From assembly GCF_037482405.1 (NCBI RefSeq), contig NZ_JBBHZZ010000012.1:1-64000 (forward strand): a stretch of 64,000 nt of DNA, given 5' to 3'. Below are positions 1 through 9,527 of this stretch, piece after piece (position 1 is the first letter of the stretch; each line of letters starts with the position of its first letter). The stretch is from Pseudokineococcus marinus. Lineage in GTDB: Bacteria; Actinomycetota; Actinomycetes; Actinomycetales; Quadrisphaeraceae. The notes under the pieces were generated by a model. It was not told where the DNA came from. It saw only the letters and a list, made by a program, of their open reading frames with translations, and ran no database searches. The translations under genes and the position numbers were made by a program.

Positions 1-77
1 CCGGGCGGCGCGAGGACCCGAGGAGCCCGCGCGACCGCCCGGACGGGTGACCGGACCTGTCCCCCGGAGGCGCCCCG

Positions 78-1826
78 TCAGCGTCCGTCGTCGCCCGGCA
101 CCCGCACCCACGCGGACGTGCCGGGCGGCAGCGCCCCGCCTGCGACGACGGCGGGGTCGCTCGCGAGCAGCAGCTCGCCCGCCGGCAGGGCCACGTCGAC
201 CTCGGAGAGGTTGGTGACCGACCGCCAGCCGCCCGGCCGCTCGAGGTGCAGCACGCCGGGCGCGTCGTCGACCCACGTGAGGGCGTCGTCGGCCGTCGTC
301 AGCTCCCGCCGCCGGCGCAGGGCGGCGCGGTAGAGCTCGAGCGTCGAGCCCGGCACGCCGTCCTGCACGGCCGCCGACACGGCGCCGAACCAGGCGGGCT
401 GGCGCATGCCCGGCAGCGCGCCGTCCTCCGGGCCGAAGCCGAAGGTCGGCCAATCCTGCGTCCACGGCAGCGCGACGCGGCAGCCGTCGCGCCCCTTCTC
501 CTCACCGCCCGAGCGCACGGCGATGGGGTCCTCGACGGCCTCCCAGGGGATGTCGGCGACCTCGTGGAGCCCCAGCTCCTCGCCCTGGTACAGGTACACG
601 GCACCGGGCAGCGCCAGCTCGAGCAGCAGCGCCGCCCGCGCGCGGCGCAGCCCGAGGTCGAGGTCGACCGGGTCGCGGCCGTCGCTCGTGACCCACGCCT
701 TGGCCGCCTCCTGCGAGCCGACGCCCTCGCGCGGCGGCACCCCGAAGCGCGTCGTGTGCCGCACCGAGTCGTGGTTCGAGAGCGTCCACGTCGCCGACGA
801 GCCGGCCGCCATCTGCGCGAGCCCGCCGTCGATCGCCCTGCGCATCTCGCCCGCGTCCCAGCCGCAGGCGAAGAGGTCGAAGTTGAAGGCCTGGCCGAGG
901 CCGAGCGGGTCGGCGTACCGCGCCCGCCGGTCCGGGTGCACCGACGCCTCGGCGACGGCGGAGCGCGGCGGGTCGTAGGCGTCGAGGACGTCGCGGCGCC
1001 ACTGCGCGTAGACCTCCTGCACCTCGTCGCGGTCCCACAGCGGGTGGTTGCCGCCCTCGATCCCCGTGTCGAGGATCTCGACGTGGACGTCCAGGTGGCC
1101 GTCGACGTCCTTGACGAGGCCGTGCGCCACGTCCACGCGGAAGCCGTCCACGCCGCGGTCGGCCCAGAAGCGCAGCGTCTCCAGCATGTCCTCGCGCACC
1201 TCCTCCTCGGACCAGTCGAGGTCCGGCTGCTCCGGCGCGAAGATGTGGAGGTACCACTGGCCGGGGGTGCCGTCGGCCTCGACGACCCGCTGCCAGGCGG
1301 ACCCGCCGAAGATCGACCGCCACGAGCTCGGCGGCTCGTCGCCGCCCGGGCCGCGGCCGTCGCGGAAGACGTACCGGCCGCGGGCCCGCGAGCCCGGCGG
1401 CGAGGCGAGGGCCTCGCGGAACCAGGCGTGCCGGTCGGAGGTGTGGTTCGGCACGACGTCGACGACGACCCGGATGCCGGCCGCGTGCAGCGCCCGGACC
1501 ATCGCGTCGAAGTCCTCGAGCGTGCCCAGGCGCGGGTCGACGGCGCGGTGGTCGTCGACGTCGTAGCCCCCGTCCGCGAGCGCGGACGGGTAGAAGGGGC
1601 TGAGCCACACGGCGTCCACGCCGAGCGCGGCGAGGTGGCCCACGCGCGAGGTGATGCCGCGCAGGTCGCCGAGGCCGTCGCCGTCGGCGTCCGCGAAGCT
1701 GCGCGGGTACACCTGGTAGACGACGGCGCGCCGCCACCAGTCGCGGGCCTGCGGGGCGGCGGGCGTGGGGGCGGTCACCGGGGCGCTCGCGGGGACGCGG
1801 CGGGCCGGGGCGGTGGTGGTGCTCAC
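78..1826 (-). CDS. aglA: GH13 alpha-glucosidase (oligo-1,6-glucosidase/AglA type)
   Basis: A cytoplasmic enzyme expected to release glucose from the non-reducing end of imported malto-oligosaccharides. The 582-residue product has a (beta/alpha)8 GH13 barrel from about residue 35. The four conserved regions are visible: DVVPNHTS (about 123-130), GFRVDVAHG with the nucleophile Asp232, VAEASV with the acid/base Glu293, and LSNHD with Asp353. There is no signal peptide. The GTG at 1826 was chosen because AGGAGA stands just upstream; the open frame extends further but into low-complexity residues. It is the last gene of the malEFG operon, 115 bases after the neopullulanase-like gene, so it probably finishes breakdown of the imported sugar. 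Exact specificity (alpha-1,4 or alpha-1,6) cannot be read from the sequence. Confidence 0.9.
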   Translation of the reverse strand: MSTTTAPARRVPASAPVTAPTPAAPQARDWWRRAVVYQVYPRSFADADGDGLGDLRGITSRVGHLAALGVDAVWLSPFYPSALADGGYDVDDHRAVDPRLGTLEDFDAMVRALHAAGIRVVVDVVPNHTSDRHAWFREALASPPGSRARGRYVFRDGRGPGGDEPPSSWRSIFGGSAWQRVVEADGTPGQWYLHIFAPEQPDLDWSEEEVREDMLETLRFWADRGVDGFRVDVAHGLVKDVDGHLDVHVEILDTGIEGGNHPLWDRDEVQEVYAQWRRDVLDAYDPPRSAVAEASVHPDRRARYADPLGLGQAFNFDLFACGWDAGEMRRAIDGGLAQMAAGSSATWTLSNHDSVRHTTRFGVPPREGVGSQEAAKAWVTSDGRDPVDLDLGLRRARAALLLELALPGAVYLYQGEELGLHEVADIPWEAVEDPIAVRSGGEEKGRDGCRVALPWTQDWPTFGFGPEDGALPGMRQPAWFGAVSAAVQDGVPGSTLELYRAALRRRRELTTADDALTWVDDAPGVLHLERPGGWRSVTNLSEVDVALPAGELLLASDPAVVAGGALPPGTSAWVRVPGDDGR

Positions 1827-1941
1827 GGGGGTCTCCTGGTGGTCGGTCCGAGCGGGTGCGGTGCCGCGGCGGTCCCCCGGGACGCCGCAGCGGGTCGGGT
1901 CGGGGCGGGTCTGGTCGGGTCGGGGCGGGGCGGGGGGGCCG

Positions 1942-4003
1942 TCAGCCCTCGAGCGCCCAGGCCGAGGCCGAGGGGCCGTGGCCCGGCAGGACGACGGTGC
2001 CGTCGCCGCCGCCCTCGACCGGGCCGCCGACGAGCGGCACGAGCTGGGACGCCGACCGGAGCCCGAGCGCCGCCAGCGGCAGCCGGACGGGCTCGTGGTC
2101 GGCCCGGGCGACGGCGACGAGCACGCGCTGCTCGGCGTGCTCGCGCAGGTGGACGAGGACGTCGTCCCGGGCGGCGACCCAGCGCAGCCCGCCCCGGCGC
2201 AGCGCCACGGAGGCCCGCCGCAGCCGGCCCCAGGTGCGCACGGCGCCGAGCGTCGGCGCGTCCCACGCCTCCGGGCGGTCCCACGGCATGGGCGTGCGCG
2301 AGTGCTCGCCGTCGAGGCCGGTGAGCCCGACCTCGTCACCGGCGAAGAGGGTCGGCACGCCGGGCAGCGTCATCTGCAGCGCGAGGCCGGCGACGTGCCG
2401 GTCGCGCCCGCGGCCGGCGAGGTCGGCGAGGCCGCTGCGGCCGCCGCCCACCACCGTGCGGAAGCGCGGCGTGTCGTGCGTGTCGAGGTGCGACGTCGAC
2501 GCCGCCCACGACCGCCAGGGCATCGCCGCGTGGACCGCGCGCATCGTCGCGACGACGTCGCCGCCCGGCTGCACCGGCACGGGCACGGGCCAGCCGAGGA
2601 AGCGCAGGCCGTGCTCCTCCCCCGGGCCCCCCGGGTAGCCGGCGTTGAGCCACGCCCACACCGGCCGGGTGAAGCCCGCGTAGTCCATGGCGCCGTGCCA
2701 GCCGTCCCCGACGAGGTCGGCGGAGGCGTCGTGGCAGTGCTCGGCGAGCATCCACGCGCCCGGGCTCGTGGCCTGCGCCGTCGCGCGCGCCAGGCGGGCC
2801 ACCTCGACGGCGAGGTCGTCGGCGCCCAGGCGCCCGGTCATGTTGGCGACGTCGATGCGCCACCCGTCGAGGCCGCGCCGCAGGTGCTCGGCGACGACGG
2901 ACCCCGGCCCGTCGACGAGCCGCCGGCGCAGGGCCGCCGACGTGTGGTCGAGCTTGGGCAGGGTGTCGACGCCGAGCCACGTCTCGTAGCCGATCGGGTC
3001 GTCGTCGAGGAAGCGGTAGTAGTCCGCCTCCTCGGAGGTGGCGTCGGCGAGGGCGGCGCGGAACCAGGGGTGCTCGACGCCGGTGTGGTTGGTCGTGAGG
3101 TCGCCCATGACCCGCATGCCGCGGGCGTGCGCGGCGTCGACGAGCCGGCGCATCGCCGCGTCACCGCCGAGCGCGGGGTCCACGTGGTCGAAGGTCACCG
3201 CGTCGTAGCGGTGGTTCGACCGGGCCTCGAAGAAGGGCGTCAGGTAGAGCAGCGAGGCGCCCAGCGACGCGACGTGGTCGAGGTGGGCGGCGACGCCGTC
3301 GAGGTCTCCGCCGAACCACTGCCGCCCCACCCCGGGCCCGCGGTGCACCACCGGGTCGTCCCACGCGGCGCGGTCCGCCCACGACGGCGTCTCCCGCTCC
3401 GCGCCCGAGCGGGCGAAGCGGTCGGGGAAGACCTGGTAGGCCACCTGGTCGGCCACCCACGCCGCCGGGCCCTCGGAGGCGAGGAGGCGGAAGTCGGCGG
3501 CGTCCGTGACGTCGCGCGTGGTCACGCCCTCGCCGGTGAGCCACCGGTGCGCGGGCCGGCCCGNNNNNNNNNNNNNNNNNNNNNNNNNNNNNNNNNNNNN
3601 NNNNNNNNNNNNNNNNNNNNNNNNNNNNNNNNNNNNNNNNNNNNNNNNNNNNNNNNNNNNNNNNNNNNNNNNNNNNNNNNNNNNNNNNGGGCCGGCCCGC
3701 GCCGTCGCGCCCCGCGAGGAGGAAGCGGTAGGGGGTGACGGGGTTGCGCGCCTCCACCTCGGCGGAGAACCACGTGCCGCCCGGGCCGCGGCCGTCCGGC
3801 ACGGCGGCCCGCAGGACGGGCTCGCCGTCGCGCAGCTGGCGCACGTGGACGGCGCCGCCCCACGGCGAGCCGTCGGCCGCGTCGGGCACGAGGACCCGGA
3901 CGGGCACGCGCTCGCCGAGTGCCGGCGACGCCGTCCCCGTGCACCAGGCGGAGCCGTCGTGGTGGGGCGCGCGGAGCTCGTGGTCCCGGGGCGCCGGGCT
4001 CAC
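1942..4003 (-). CDS. GH13 neopullulanase/cyclomaltodextrinase-type alpha-amylase (interrupted by assembly gap)
   Basis: An intracellular maltodextrin hydrolase. It has an N-terminal beta domain (roughly residues 1-105, CBM34-like position) and then a GH13 barrel with GGDLDGV, DLTTNHTG, GWRIDVANM (nucleophile Asp), MLAEHC (acid/base Glu) and SHLDTHDTPR. The start is GTG at 4003 because it overlaps the malG stop as GTGA. A run of 125 N interrupts the gene at 3564-3688 and breaks the frame. However, the flanks share the 11 bases GGGCCGGCCCG as suffix and prefix. Joining there gives an uninterrupted frame of 642 codons with a natural sequence across the junction (GRDGAGRPAHRWLTGEG). The gap therefore probably holds no missing sequence. 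It sits in the mal operon and acts between uptake and AglA. Confidence 0.85.
3564..3688. other. Assembly gap (125 N) inside the neopullulanase-like gene
   Basis: A run of unknown bases. Both edges carry GGGCCGGCCCG, part of a 14-bp GC-only palindrome, so it looks like two contig ends that overlap by 11 bases rather than missing sequence. Confidence 0.95.
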
Positions 4004-4962
4004 CCCTTCACCCCGCCCGCGGTGATGCCGCCGACGATGAAGCGCTGCAGGTACTGGAAGAGCAGGACGACGGGGATCGCCGTGAGCAGCGCGCCCGCCG
4101 CGAAGAGCCCCAGGTTGTTCGAGCGGTCGTTCTCGATGACCGACCACAGGCCCACGGCGACGGTCCGCACGCCCGCCTCGCGCAGGAAGATCGAGGCGAT
4201 GAGGAACTCGCTGATGACGCCGACGAAGGCGAGCAGGCTCGTGACGGCGAGGATCGGCACGAGCAGCGGCAGGAGGATCCGGAAGAAGATCGTCGCGTGC
4301 CCGGCGCCGTCGACCGTCGCGGCCTCGTCGAGGGAGGCCGGGATCGAGTCGAAGAAGCCCTTGATGAGCCACACCTGCGCGAAGGCGTTGCCGCACATGA
4401 CCAGGACGTAGCCGGCCAGGGTGTTGAGGCCGATGGCCGGGATGACCTCGCCGAGGTCGGTGAACAGCAGGAACAGCGCGATGGTGGCGAGGATCTGCGG
4501 GAACATCTGGATGAGCAGGAGGGCCAGCAGGCCCCCGCGGCGCCCGCGGAAGCGGAAGCGGCTGAAGGCGTAGGCGGCGAAGGCGCTGCAGGTGACCTGG
4601 ATGAGCGTCACCGAGGTGCACACGACGAGCGTGTTGAGCATCCACCGGCCGAAGGGCCGCGACGGGTCGGTGAAGAGCGCCTGGAAGTTCACCAGGCTCA
4701 GCTGGCGCGGGACGAGGTCGGTCGACACGACGCTGCCCAGCGGGTTGAAGGCCGCGGAGACGATGTAGAGGACGGGGAAGACGGCGAACGCGACGGCGGC
4801 GAGGCCGACGACGTGCCGCCAGCCCACCTCGCGCCACCAGCGGCCGCGGCTCATGCGGTAGGCGGTCGGCGGGACGGACGGCGCGGACGGGCCGTCGCCA
4901 CCGGGGGCGGCGAGGTGGCCGGGGGCGGTGGGGGTGCCCGCGCGCAGCTCCTGGCTGGTCAT
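4000..4962 (-). CDS. malG: Maltose/maltodextrin ABC transporter permease MalG
   Basis: Inner-membrane permease subunit, 320 residues. After a disordered N-terminus it has about six hydrophobic segments and the EAA loop that contacts the ATPase (DEAATVDGAGHATIFFRILLP, about two thirds along). The C-terminus (FIVGGITAGGVKG) is the signature tail of MalG proteins. It starts one base after the malF stop and its own stop overlaps the next gene's GTG (GTGA), so translation is coupled. No ABC ATPase gene is present in the window, so the pump must borrow a MalK/MsiK-type ATPase encoded elsewhere, as is usual in actinobacteria. Confidence 0.95.
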   Translation of the reverse strand: MTSQELRAGTPTAPGHLAAPGGDGPSAPSVPPTAYRMSRGRWWREVGWRHVVGLAAVAFAVFPVLYIVSAAFNPLGSVVSTDLVPRQLSLVNFQALFTDPSRPFGRWMLNTLVVCTSVTLIQVTCSAFAAYAFSRFRFRGRRGGLLALLLIQMFPQILATIALFLLFTDLGEVIPAIGLNTLAGYVLVMCGNAFAQVWLIKGFFDSIPASLDEAATVDGAGHATIFFRILLPLLVPILAVTSLLAFVGVISEFLIASIFLREAGVRTVAVGLWSVIENDRSNNLGLFAAGALLTAIPVVLLFQYLQRFIVGGITAGGVKG

Positions 4963-4963
4963 G

Positions 4964-6562
4964 TCAGATCACGTCCTCGAGGCGGCGGGTCAGGCGGAAC
5001 TGCAGGGCGGCGACGACGCCGGTGAGGACGAAGAGCAGCACCGCGATGGCGGAGGCGAAGCCGAACTGCGCCCCGCTGGCGCCGAAGGCGAGGCGGATCG
5101 TGTAGCTGATGAGCAGGTCCGTGCCGCCGGCGGTCGGGTTGTCCGGCGTGAAGGGCCCGCCGCCGGTGAGCAGGAAGATCGTGTTGAAGTTGTTGAAGTT
5201 GAAGGCGAAGGAGGCCACGAGCAGCGGCGCCGTGGGGATGAGCAGCAGGGGGAAGGTGATGGTGCGGAAGCCCGTGAAGCCGCCCGCGCCGTCGAGGCCC
5301 GCCGCCTCCTTGAGGTCCTCGGGGATGGCCTGCAGCGCTCCGGTGACGACGAGGAACATGTAGGGGAAGCCGAGCCAGAGGTTCGTCAGGATGACGGCGA
5401 CCTTCGCCGTCGTCTCGCCGCCGAACCAGTTGACGCTCAGGCCGGTGAGGTCGTTGATGAGCCCGAAGTCGGTGTTCCAGAAGCCCGACCACAGCAGCAG
5501 CGAGATGAAGCTGGGGATGGCGTAGGGCAGCAGCAGGATCGAGCGGTACACCTTCTGGCCCCGGACCCGGCGGTCGTTGAGGACGATGGCGAGCACGGTC
5601 CCGAGCGCGAAGGTGGTCGCCACCGAGAGCGTGGCGAAGACGAGGGTCCAGCCGAAGATCCCGAGGAAGTCGGAGAGGATCCGCGCGTCCGTGAAGGCCC
5701 GCACGTAGTTGGCGAGGCCGACGTCGGCGGCCCACGACTGGTCCGAGAGGCGCTGGCCGTCGGCGCTGACGTAGTACTCGCGGTCGCCCTGCAGCGTCGG
5801 GGCGTAGACGACGCCCGTGTCGGTGTTCGTGATGGTCTCGGCGTCCTCGTCGTGGACGAGGGGCGTGGAGCCGAGGAAGGCCTGCCGGATGCCCAGCTGG
5901 CGGACGGCCCCGCCGTCGACGGGCACGGTGAGGTCGGCCAGCTGCGCGCTCGCGTCGTTGACCTGCACCGGCGTCAGGAGCTCGTACCCGTCGGCCGCGG
6001 TGACGAAGCCGTCGGTGACGGTCGCGTCGGGGAGCGGCTCGAGCCCCTCGTCCGTGCCGACGGAGGCCTCGCCCGTCGCCGGGTCGACGAGGAGGAAGGC
6101 GTAGGGCCCGGCCGACGGCGACCCGGTCGTGGCGACGCTGAGGTTGTAGCGCGGCGCGTCGGGCGCCTGGACGACGGACGCCCCGAGGATCTGCGCCGTC
6201 GCCTCCTCGCGGGTGGCCCGCGTGCCGTCGCCGAGGTTGGTCAGCGACACCTGGAAGGTGGAGATGACCGGGTAGACGACGAAGCTGAAGAGCAGCACCG
6301 CCCCGGGCAGCAGGTACTTGAGCGGGATCGCGCGCCGGGTCGCGTAGACGGCGACGACGAGCAGCACGAGCACCCAGAAGAAGACGAGGAAGCCCCACCG
6401 CTCCGCCGCGACCAGCGCCGGCGTCAGCGACACCACGGTGCTGATGACCACCGCGAGCACGAGGACCTTGAGCAGGAGGACGGGGACCGAGCGGGAGCCG
6501 CGGGGCGCGGCGTACGACGCCGGGCTCTCCTGCGGGGCGGGGCGGAGCTGCTGCGAGACCAC
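4964..6562 (-). CDS. malF: Maltose/maltodextrin ABC transporter permease MalF
   Basis: The larger permease subunit, 532 residues. Several hydrophobic segments precede a long extracytoplasmic loop (from VSLTNLGDG to about AADVGLANY, roughly 190 residues), which corresponds to the P2 loop that contacts MalE in enteric MalF. The permease core follows, with the EAA loop (KEAAGLDGAGGFTGFRTITF). The start is GTG at 6562 because AGGAGG stands 4 bases upstream; the longer open frame runs back through the N-gap in low-complexity sequence. It is transcribed after malE and coupled to malG. Confidence 0.93.
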   Translation of the reverse strand: MVSQQLRPAPQESPASYAAPRGSRSVPVLLLKVLVLAVVISTVVSLTPALVAAERWGFLVFFWVLVLLVVAVYATRRAIPLKYLLPGAVLLFSFVVYPVISTFQVSLTNLGDGTRATREEATAQILGASVVQAPDAPRYNLSVATTGSPSAGPYAFLLVDPATGEASVGTDEGLEPLPDATVTDGFVTAADGYELLTPVQVNDASAQLADLTVPVDGGAVRQLGIRQAFLGSTPLVHDEDAETITNTDTGVVYAPTLQGDREYYVSADGQRLSDQSWAADVGLANYVRAFTDARILSDFLGIFGWTLVFATLSVATTFALGTVLAIVLNDRRVRGQKVYRSILLLPYAIPSFISLLLWSGFWNTDFGLINDLTGLSVNWFGGETTAKVAVILTNLWLGFPYMFLVVTGALQAIPEDLKEAAGLDGAGGFTGFRTITFPLLLIPTAPLLVASFAFNFNNFNTIFLLTGGGPFTPDNPTAGGTDLLISYTIRLAFGASGAQFGFASAIAVLLFVLTGVVAALQFRLTRRLEDVI

Positions 6563-6887
6563 GTCGCCTCCTGGGCGGGGTCGGTCGGGACGGTGGGCGC
6601 GACGGTGCGCCGCGCCGCCCGGGGGCGGCGCGCGGAGGAGGTGCGGGTCGGCGGGCCGGGCCGGTGGCCGGGGCCGGCTGCCGGGGCCCGGCCGGGGCGC
6701 CGGGGCGGGAGGNNNNNNNNNNNNNNNNNNNNNNNNNNNNNNNNNNNNNNNNNNNNNNNNNNNNNNNNNNNNNNNNNNNNNNNNNNNNNNNNNNNNNNNN
6801 NNNNNNNNNNNNNNNNNNNNNNNNNNNNNNNNNNNNNNNNNNNNNNNNNNNNNNNNNNNNNNNNNNNNNNNNNNNNNCGCCGGGGGC
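6563..6887. other. malE-malF intergenic region with assembly gap
   Basis: Holds the malF ribosome-binding site and then GC-only sequence with many GGCC/GGGG repeats interrupted by 165 N (6713-6877). The flanks are hairpin-prone (for example GGGGCCGGCTGCCGGGGCC). I see no gene. Downstream of malE this is where a stem-loop would be expected to lower expression of malFG relative to the binding protein, but the sequence that would show it is missing. Confidence 0.7.
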
Positions 6888-8177
6888 TCAGCTGATCGCG
6901 GCGCGGATGGTGTCGCCGGTCTGGACCATCGTCTCGGCGCCGTCGGCGCCGCCGACGATGGCGGAGTAGGCCTGTCCGAGGGGCTCGAAGACGGCGCCCA
7001 TCTGCGGGATGGACGGCATCGGCTCACCGGCGTTGGCGGCGTCGAGGTAGGCCTGCAGCTGCGGGTCGGCGGCCACCTCGGACTCCTGGAGCGAGACGAG
7101 GCTCGGCGGGATGTTGGCCCCGTCGTACATCGTCTGCATGGCCTCCTCGGTGTTCATCGTCCCGGTGACGAACTCCTGCGCGAAGGCCTTGTTCGCGCCG
7201 TTGGACGCGACGTAGAACGCCTGCACGCCGGTGAAGGGCTGCGCCGGCTCGGCGCCCGCGAAGCCCGGCACGGCCTGGACGTCCCAGCCGAAGCCCGCGG
7301 CCTCGACGTCGGCGCGGGCCCACGGGCCCGACAGCAGGTACGGCGCCTGGCCGTCCGCGAAGAGGGCGATGGAGTTGTCGCCGCTCACCGAGCGCGTGAG
7401 CACGCCGGAGCCGCCCTCGCCGAGCTCCTGGATGCGGGCGCCGGCCGCCTGGGAGGCCTCGTCCCCCACCCCCAGGTCGGTCGGGTCGTAGGCGCCCGAG
7501 GCGTCGCGCCCGAAGACGTAGCCGCCGAGCGAGGTGTACAGGGGCTGCATGTGGTAGGCGTCGCCCAGCTCACCGACGGGCAGGTTGAAGGCGGACTCGA
7601 CCGTGCCCGCCTCCTTGAGCTGCAGACCGGTGGCGAAGGCGTCGTCGAGCGTCGCCGGCGCCTCGGGCGCGAGGTCGGTGTTGCGGTAGAGCACCAGCGC
7701 CTCGACGCCGTAGGGCAGGCCGTAGAGCTGGTCGTCGTAGGTGACGGCGTCGACGGCGACCTCGGAGTACTGCCCGAGCTGGTCGGCGGTGATCTGCAGG
7801 GGGTCGATCGCCCCGTTCTGCACCATGTTGCCGATCCAGTCGTGGGCGCCGACGACGACGTCGGGGCCGTTGCTCGCCGCGTTGGCGGTGATGAAGTTCG
7901 ACTGGAGGTCCGTGACGGCCTGGACGGCGACCGAGATGCCGTTCTCCTCGCCGAACTGCTCGGCGATCTGCGTCACGGGGTCGATCTTGAGCTCGTCGGT
8001 CCAGACGACGAGGTCGGCGTCGTCGCGCGCCGGCGCGCCGGTCTCCTCGGCGCTCGCGCCGCCCTCGGGCGCGGTCGTCCCGGCGGGGGCGGCGCCGTCG
8101 CCGCTCCCTCCGCTGCAGCCGGCGGTCAGCGCGGCGATGCCGACGGCCGCGACGGCCGCCCTCAGGGGGATGCGCAT
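6888..8177 (-). CDS. malE: Maltose/maltodextrin-binding lipoprotein MalE
   Basis: Extracytoplasmic sugar-binding protein that feeds MalFG, 429 residues. The N-terminus is a lipoprotein signal (basic MRIPLR, hydrophobic stretch, lipobox LTAGC with Cys21), followed by a Gly/Ala/Thr/Glu-rich linker to about residue 50. The rest reads as a family-1 solute-binding fold (LVVWTDELK, YDDQLYGLPYGVEALVLYRN, YLLSGPWA, AFYVASNGANK). GAGGAG lies upstream of the ATG. It is the first gene of the mal operon, and its promoter carries two LacI-type operators. Confidence 0.95.
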   Translation of the reverse strand: MRIPLRAAVAAVGIAALTAGCSGGSGDGAAPAGTTAPEGGASAEETGAPARDDADLVVWTDELKIDPVTQIAEQFGEENGISVAVQAVTDLQSNFITANAASNGPDVVVGAHDWIGNMVQNGAIDPLQITADQLGQYSEVAVDAVTYDDQLYGLPYGVEALVLYRNTDLAPEAPATLDDAFATGLQLKEAGTVESAFNLPVGELGDAYHMQPLYTSLGGYVFGRDASGAYDPTDLGVGDEASQAAGARIQELGEGGSGVLTRSVSGDNSIALFADGQAPYLLSGPWARADVEAAGFGWDVQAVPGFAGAEPAQPFTGVQAFYVASNGANKAFAQEFVTGTMNTEEAMQTMYDGANIPPSLVSLQESEVAADPQLQAYLDAANAGEPMPSIPQMGAVFEPLGQAYSAIVGGADGAETMVQTGDTIRAAIS

Positions 8178-8340
8178 GGTGCTCCTCGTCAGTCGAGCGG
8201 GCAGGGCCGTGGCGGCCCTCGGGGGGAGTTGTCGAGCGGAGGTGAGGTCGAGCGGGGCGCAACCGCGCCCTGGGTGCTCCGGTGCACCAGGGCCGTCGGC
8301 GGGGTTCGGGCCGGCGGCTCACGCCGCGCTGCGTGGCGGG

Positions 8341-8370
8341 ACAGTAGCAAGATTCTTGCAGACGATGGAA
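8341..8370 (-). promoter_or_regulatory. Candidate malE promoter
   Basis: Read on the minus strand, a TACTGT -10 element (8341-8346) is preceded at 18 bases by TTCCAT (8365-8370) as a weak -35. The first operator fills the spacer exactly, as expected for a promoter blocked by its repressor. Confidence 0.5.
8347..8359. promoter_or_regulatory. LacI-family operator O1
   Basis: GCAAGATTCTTGC is a perfect inverted repeat (GCAAGA / TCTTGC around one central base), the shape of actinobacterial MalR/LacI operators. It lies between malE and the divergent LacI-type gene, inside the predicted malE promoter. Confidence 0.75.
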
Positions 8371-8379
8371 GTGTCTTGC
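8367..8379. promoter_or_regulatory. LacI-family operator O2 (degenerate)
   Basis: GGAAGTGTCTTGC has a perfect right half (TCTTGC) and a left half matching 4 of 6 bases of O1. Its centre is 20 bp from the O1 centre, about two helical turns, so both sites face the same side of the DNA. Confidence 0.55.
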
Positions 8380-8407
8380 GTCACAGAAGTCGGGCCGCCT
8401 GCGCGAG

Positions 8408-8413
8408 TAGGTT
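8408..8413 (+). promoter_or_regulatory. -10 element, leaderless start of the lacI-type gene
   Basis: TAGGTT lies exactly 6 bases before the ATG at 8420, so transcription should begin at the start codon. No Shine-Dalgarno sequence is present. Confidence 0.5.
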
Positions 8414-8419
8414 GCACGG

Positions 8420-9481
8420 ATGCGCATGAGGCTCGCGGACGTCGCCGTCCGCGCGGGGGTGAGCGAGGCCACGGTCAGCCGCGTCCTCAACGACAAGCCC
8501 GGCGTCTCGCAGGCCACCCGCGACAAGGTGCGGTCCGTCCTCGACGTGCTCGGCTACGACGACCGCTTCCTGCCCGCGCCGGTGGCGGGGCTCGTCGGGA
8601 TCGTCGTGCCCGAGCTGACGAACCCCGTCTTCCCCGCCCTGTCGCTCGTCGTGCAGACGCACCTCGCGCGGGCCGGCTACACGCCCGTCGTCTGCTCCCT
8701 CGTCCCCGGTGGGGTGCACGAGGCCGACTTCGTCCGGGTCCTGCTGCAGCAGCGGGCCTCCGGCGTCGTCTTCCTCTCGGGCGTGCACGCCAACACGGAC
8801 GCCGACGCCGGGCCCTACGAGCACCTGCGGCGCCGCGGGCTCGCCGCCGTCTTCGTCAACGGCTGGATGGACGGGATCGACGCGCCCTTCGTCTCGACCG
8901 ACGACGCCTCGGCCGTCGAGCAGTCCGTGGCCCACCTCGTGGGCCTCGGCCACGAGCGGGTCGGGCTCGCCATGGGACCCGCCCGCTACGTGCCCTCGAT
9001 CCGCAAGACGGCCGCCTTCCACGACGCCGTCCGGCGCCACCTCGCCGGCTCCGTGCGCCCGGGGGAGGTCGACTCCCTCGTCGTCCACACCCAGTTCCGC
9101 ATCGAGGGCGGCGAGGCCGCGGCGCACGCGCTGCTCGACCGCGGCGTCACGGGGATCGTCTGCGGGTCCGACCTCATGGCCCTCGGCGCGGTGCGGGCCG
9201 CCCGGGAGCGCGGGCTGGCGGTGCCGGAGCAGGTGTCCGTCGTGGGGTGCGACGACGGACCGCTCCTCGACTTCACCGACCCTCCCCTGACGACCGTGCA
9301 CCAGGACGTCGACGCCGTCGGCACGGCCGCGGCGCGCGCGCTCCTGGCGGAGCTCCGCGGCGAGCAGGGCGTGCGCGGCGAGCTGCTCGTCCGCCCGCGG
9401 CTCGTCGTGCGGGCCTCCACGGCCCCGCCCGCGGCGCGCGCCCCGCGGCCCCGGCGGCGCCCGGTGACCACCGGATCGTGA
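8420..9481 (+). CDS. LacI-family transcriptional repressor of the mal operon
   Basis: 353 residues. The N-terminal LacI helix-turn-helix (residues about 4-25, RLADVAVRAGVSEATVSRVL) and hinge are followed by a periplasmic-binding-protein-like effector domain (GIVVPELTNPVFPALS, GSDLMALGAVRAARERG, VVGCDDGPLLDFTDPPLTTV). The C-terminal 20 residues are Arg/Pro-rich. It is divergent from malE and upstream of a sugar kinase, so it most likely represses malEFG and the two GH13 genes through O1/O2 and is released by a maltodextrin or glucose-derived effector. The ligand cannot be deduced. A second ATG lies two codons downstream, and the difference is trivial. Confidence 0.93.
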   Translation: MRMRLADVAVRAGVSEATVSRVLNDKPGVSQATRDKVRSVLDVLGYDDRFLPAPVAGLVGIVVPELTNPVFPALSLVVQTHLARAGYTPVVCSLVPGGVHEADFVRVLLQQRASGVVFLSGVHANTDADAGPYEHLRRRGLAAVFVNGWMDGIDAPFVSTDDASAVEQSVAHLVGLGHERVGLAMGPARYVPSIRKTAAFHDAVRRHLAGSVRPGEVDSLVVHTQFRIEGGEAAAHALLDRGVTGIVCGSDLMALGAVRAARERGLAVPEQVSVVGCDDGPLLDFTDPPLTTVHQDVDAVGTAAARALLAELRGEQGVRGELLVRPRLVVRASTAPPAARAPRPRRRPVTTGS

Positions 9482-9527
9482 CCCGCCCCGGGTGCCCGCC
9501 GCTCCCGATCGCTGCTAGTCAGGGACG

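Noticed and set aside
1..77. Gene or RNA at the left edge
   Set aside because: Only 77 bases downstream of aglA with no ORF or clear hairpin.
1827..1941. G-rich GGGTCGGGGCGGG repeats as a regulatory site
   Set aside because: Short, degenerate and of a kind common in this GC-rich background; no symmetry or spacing to support a site.
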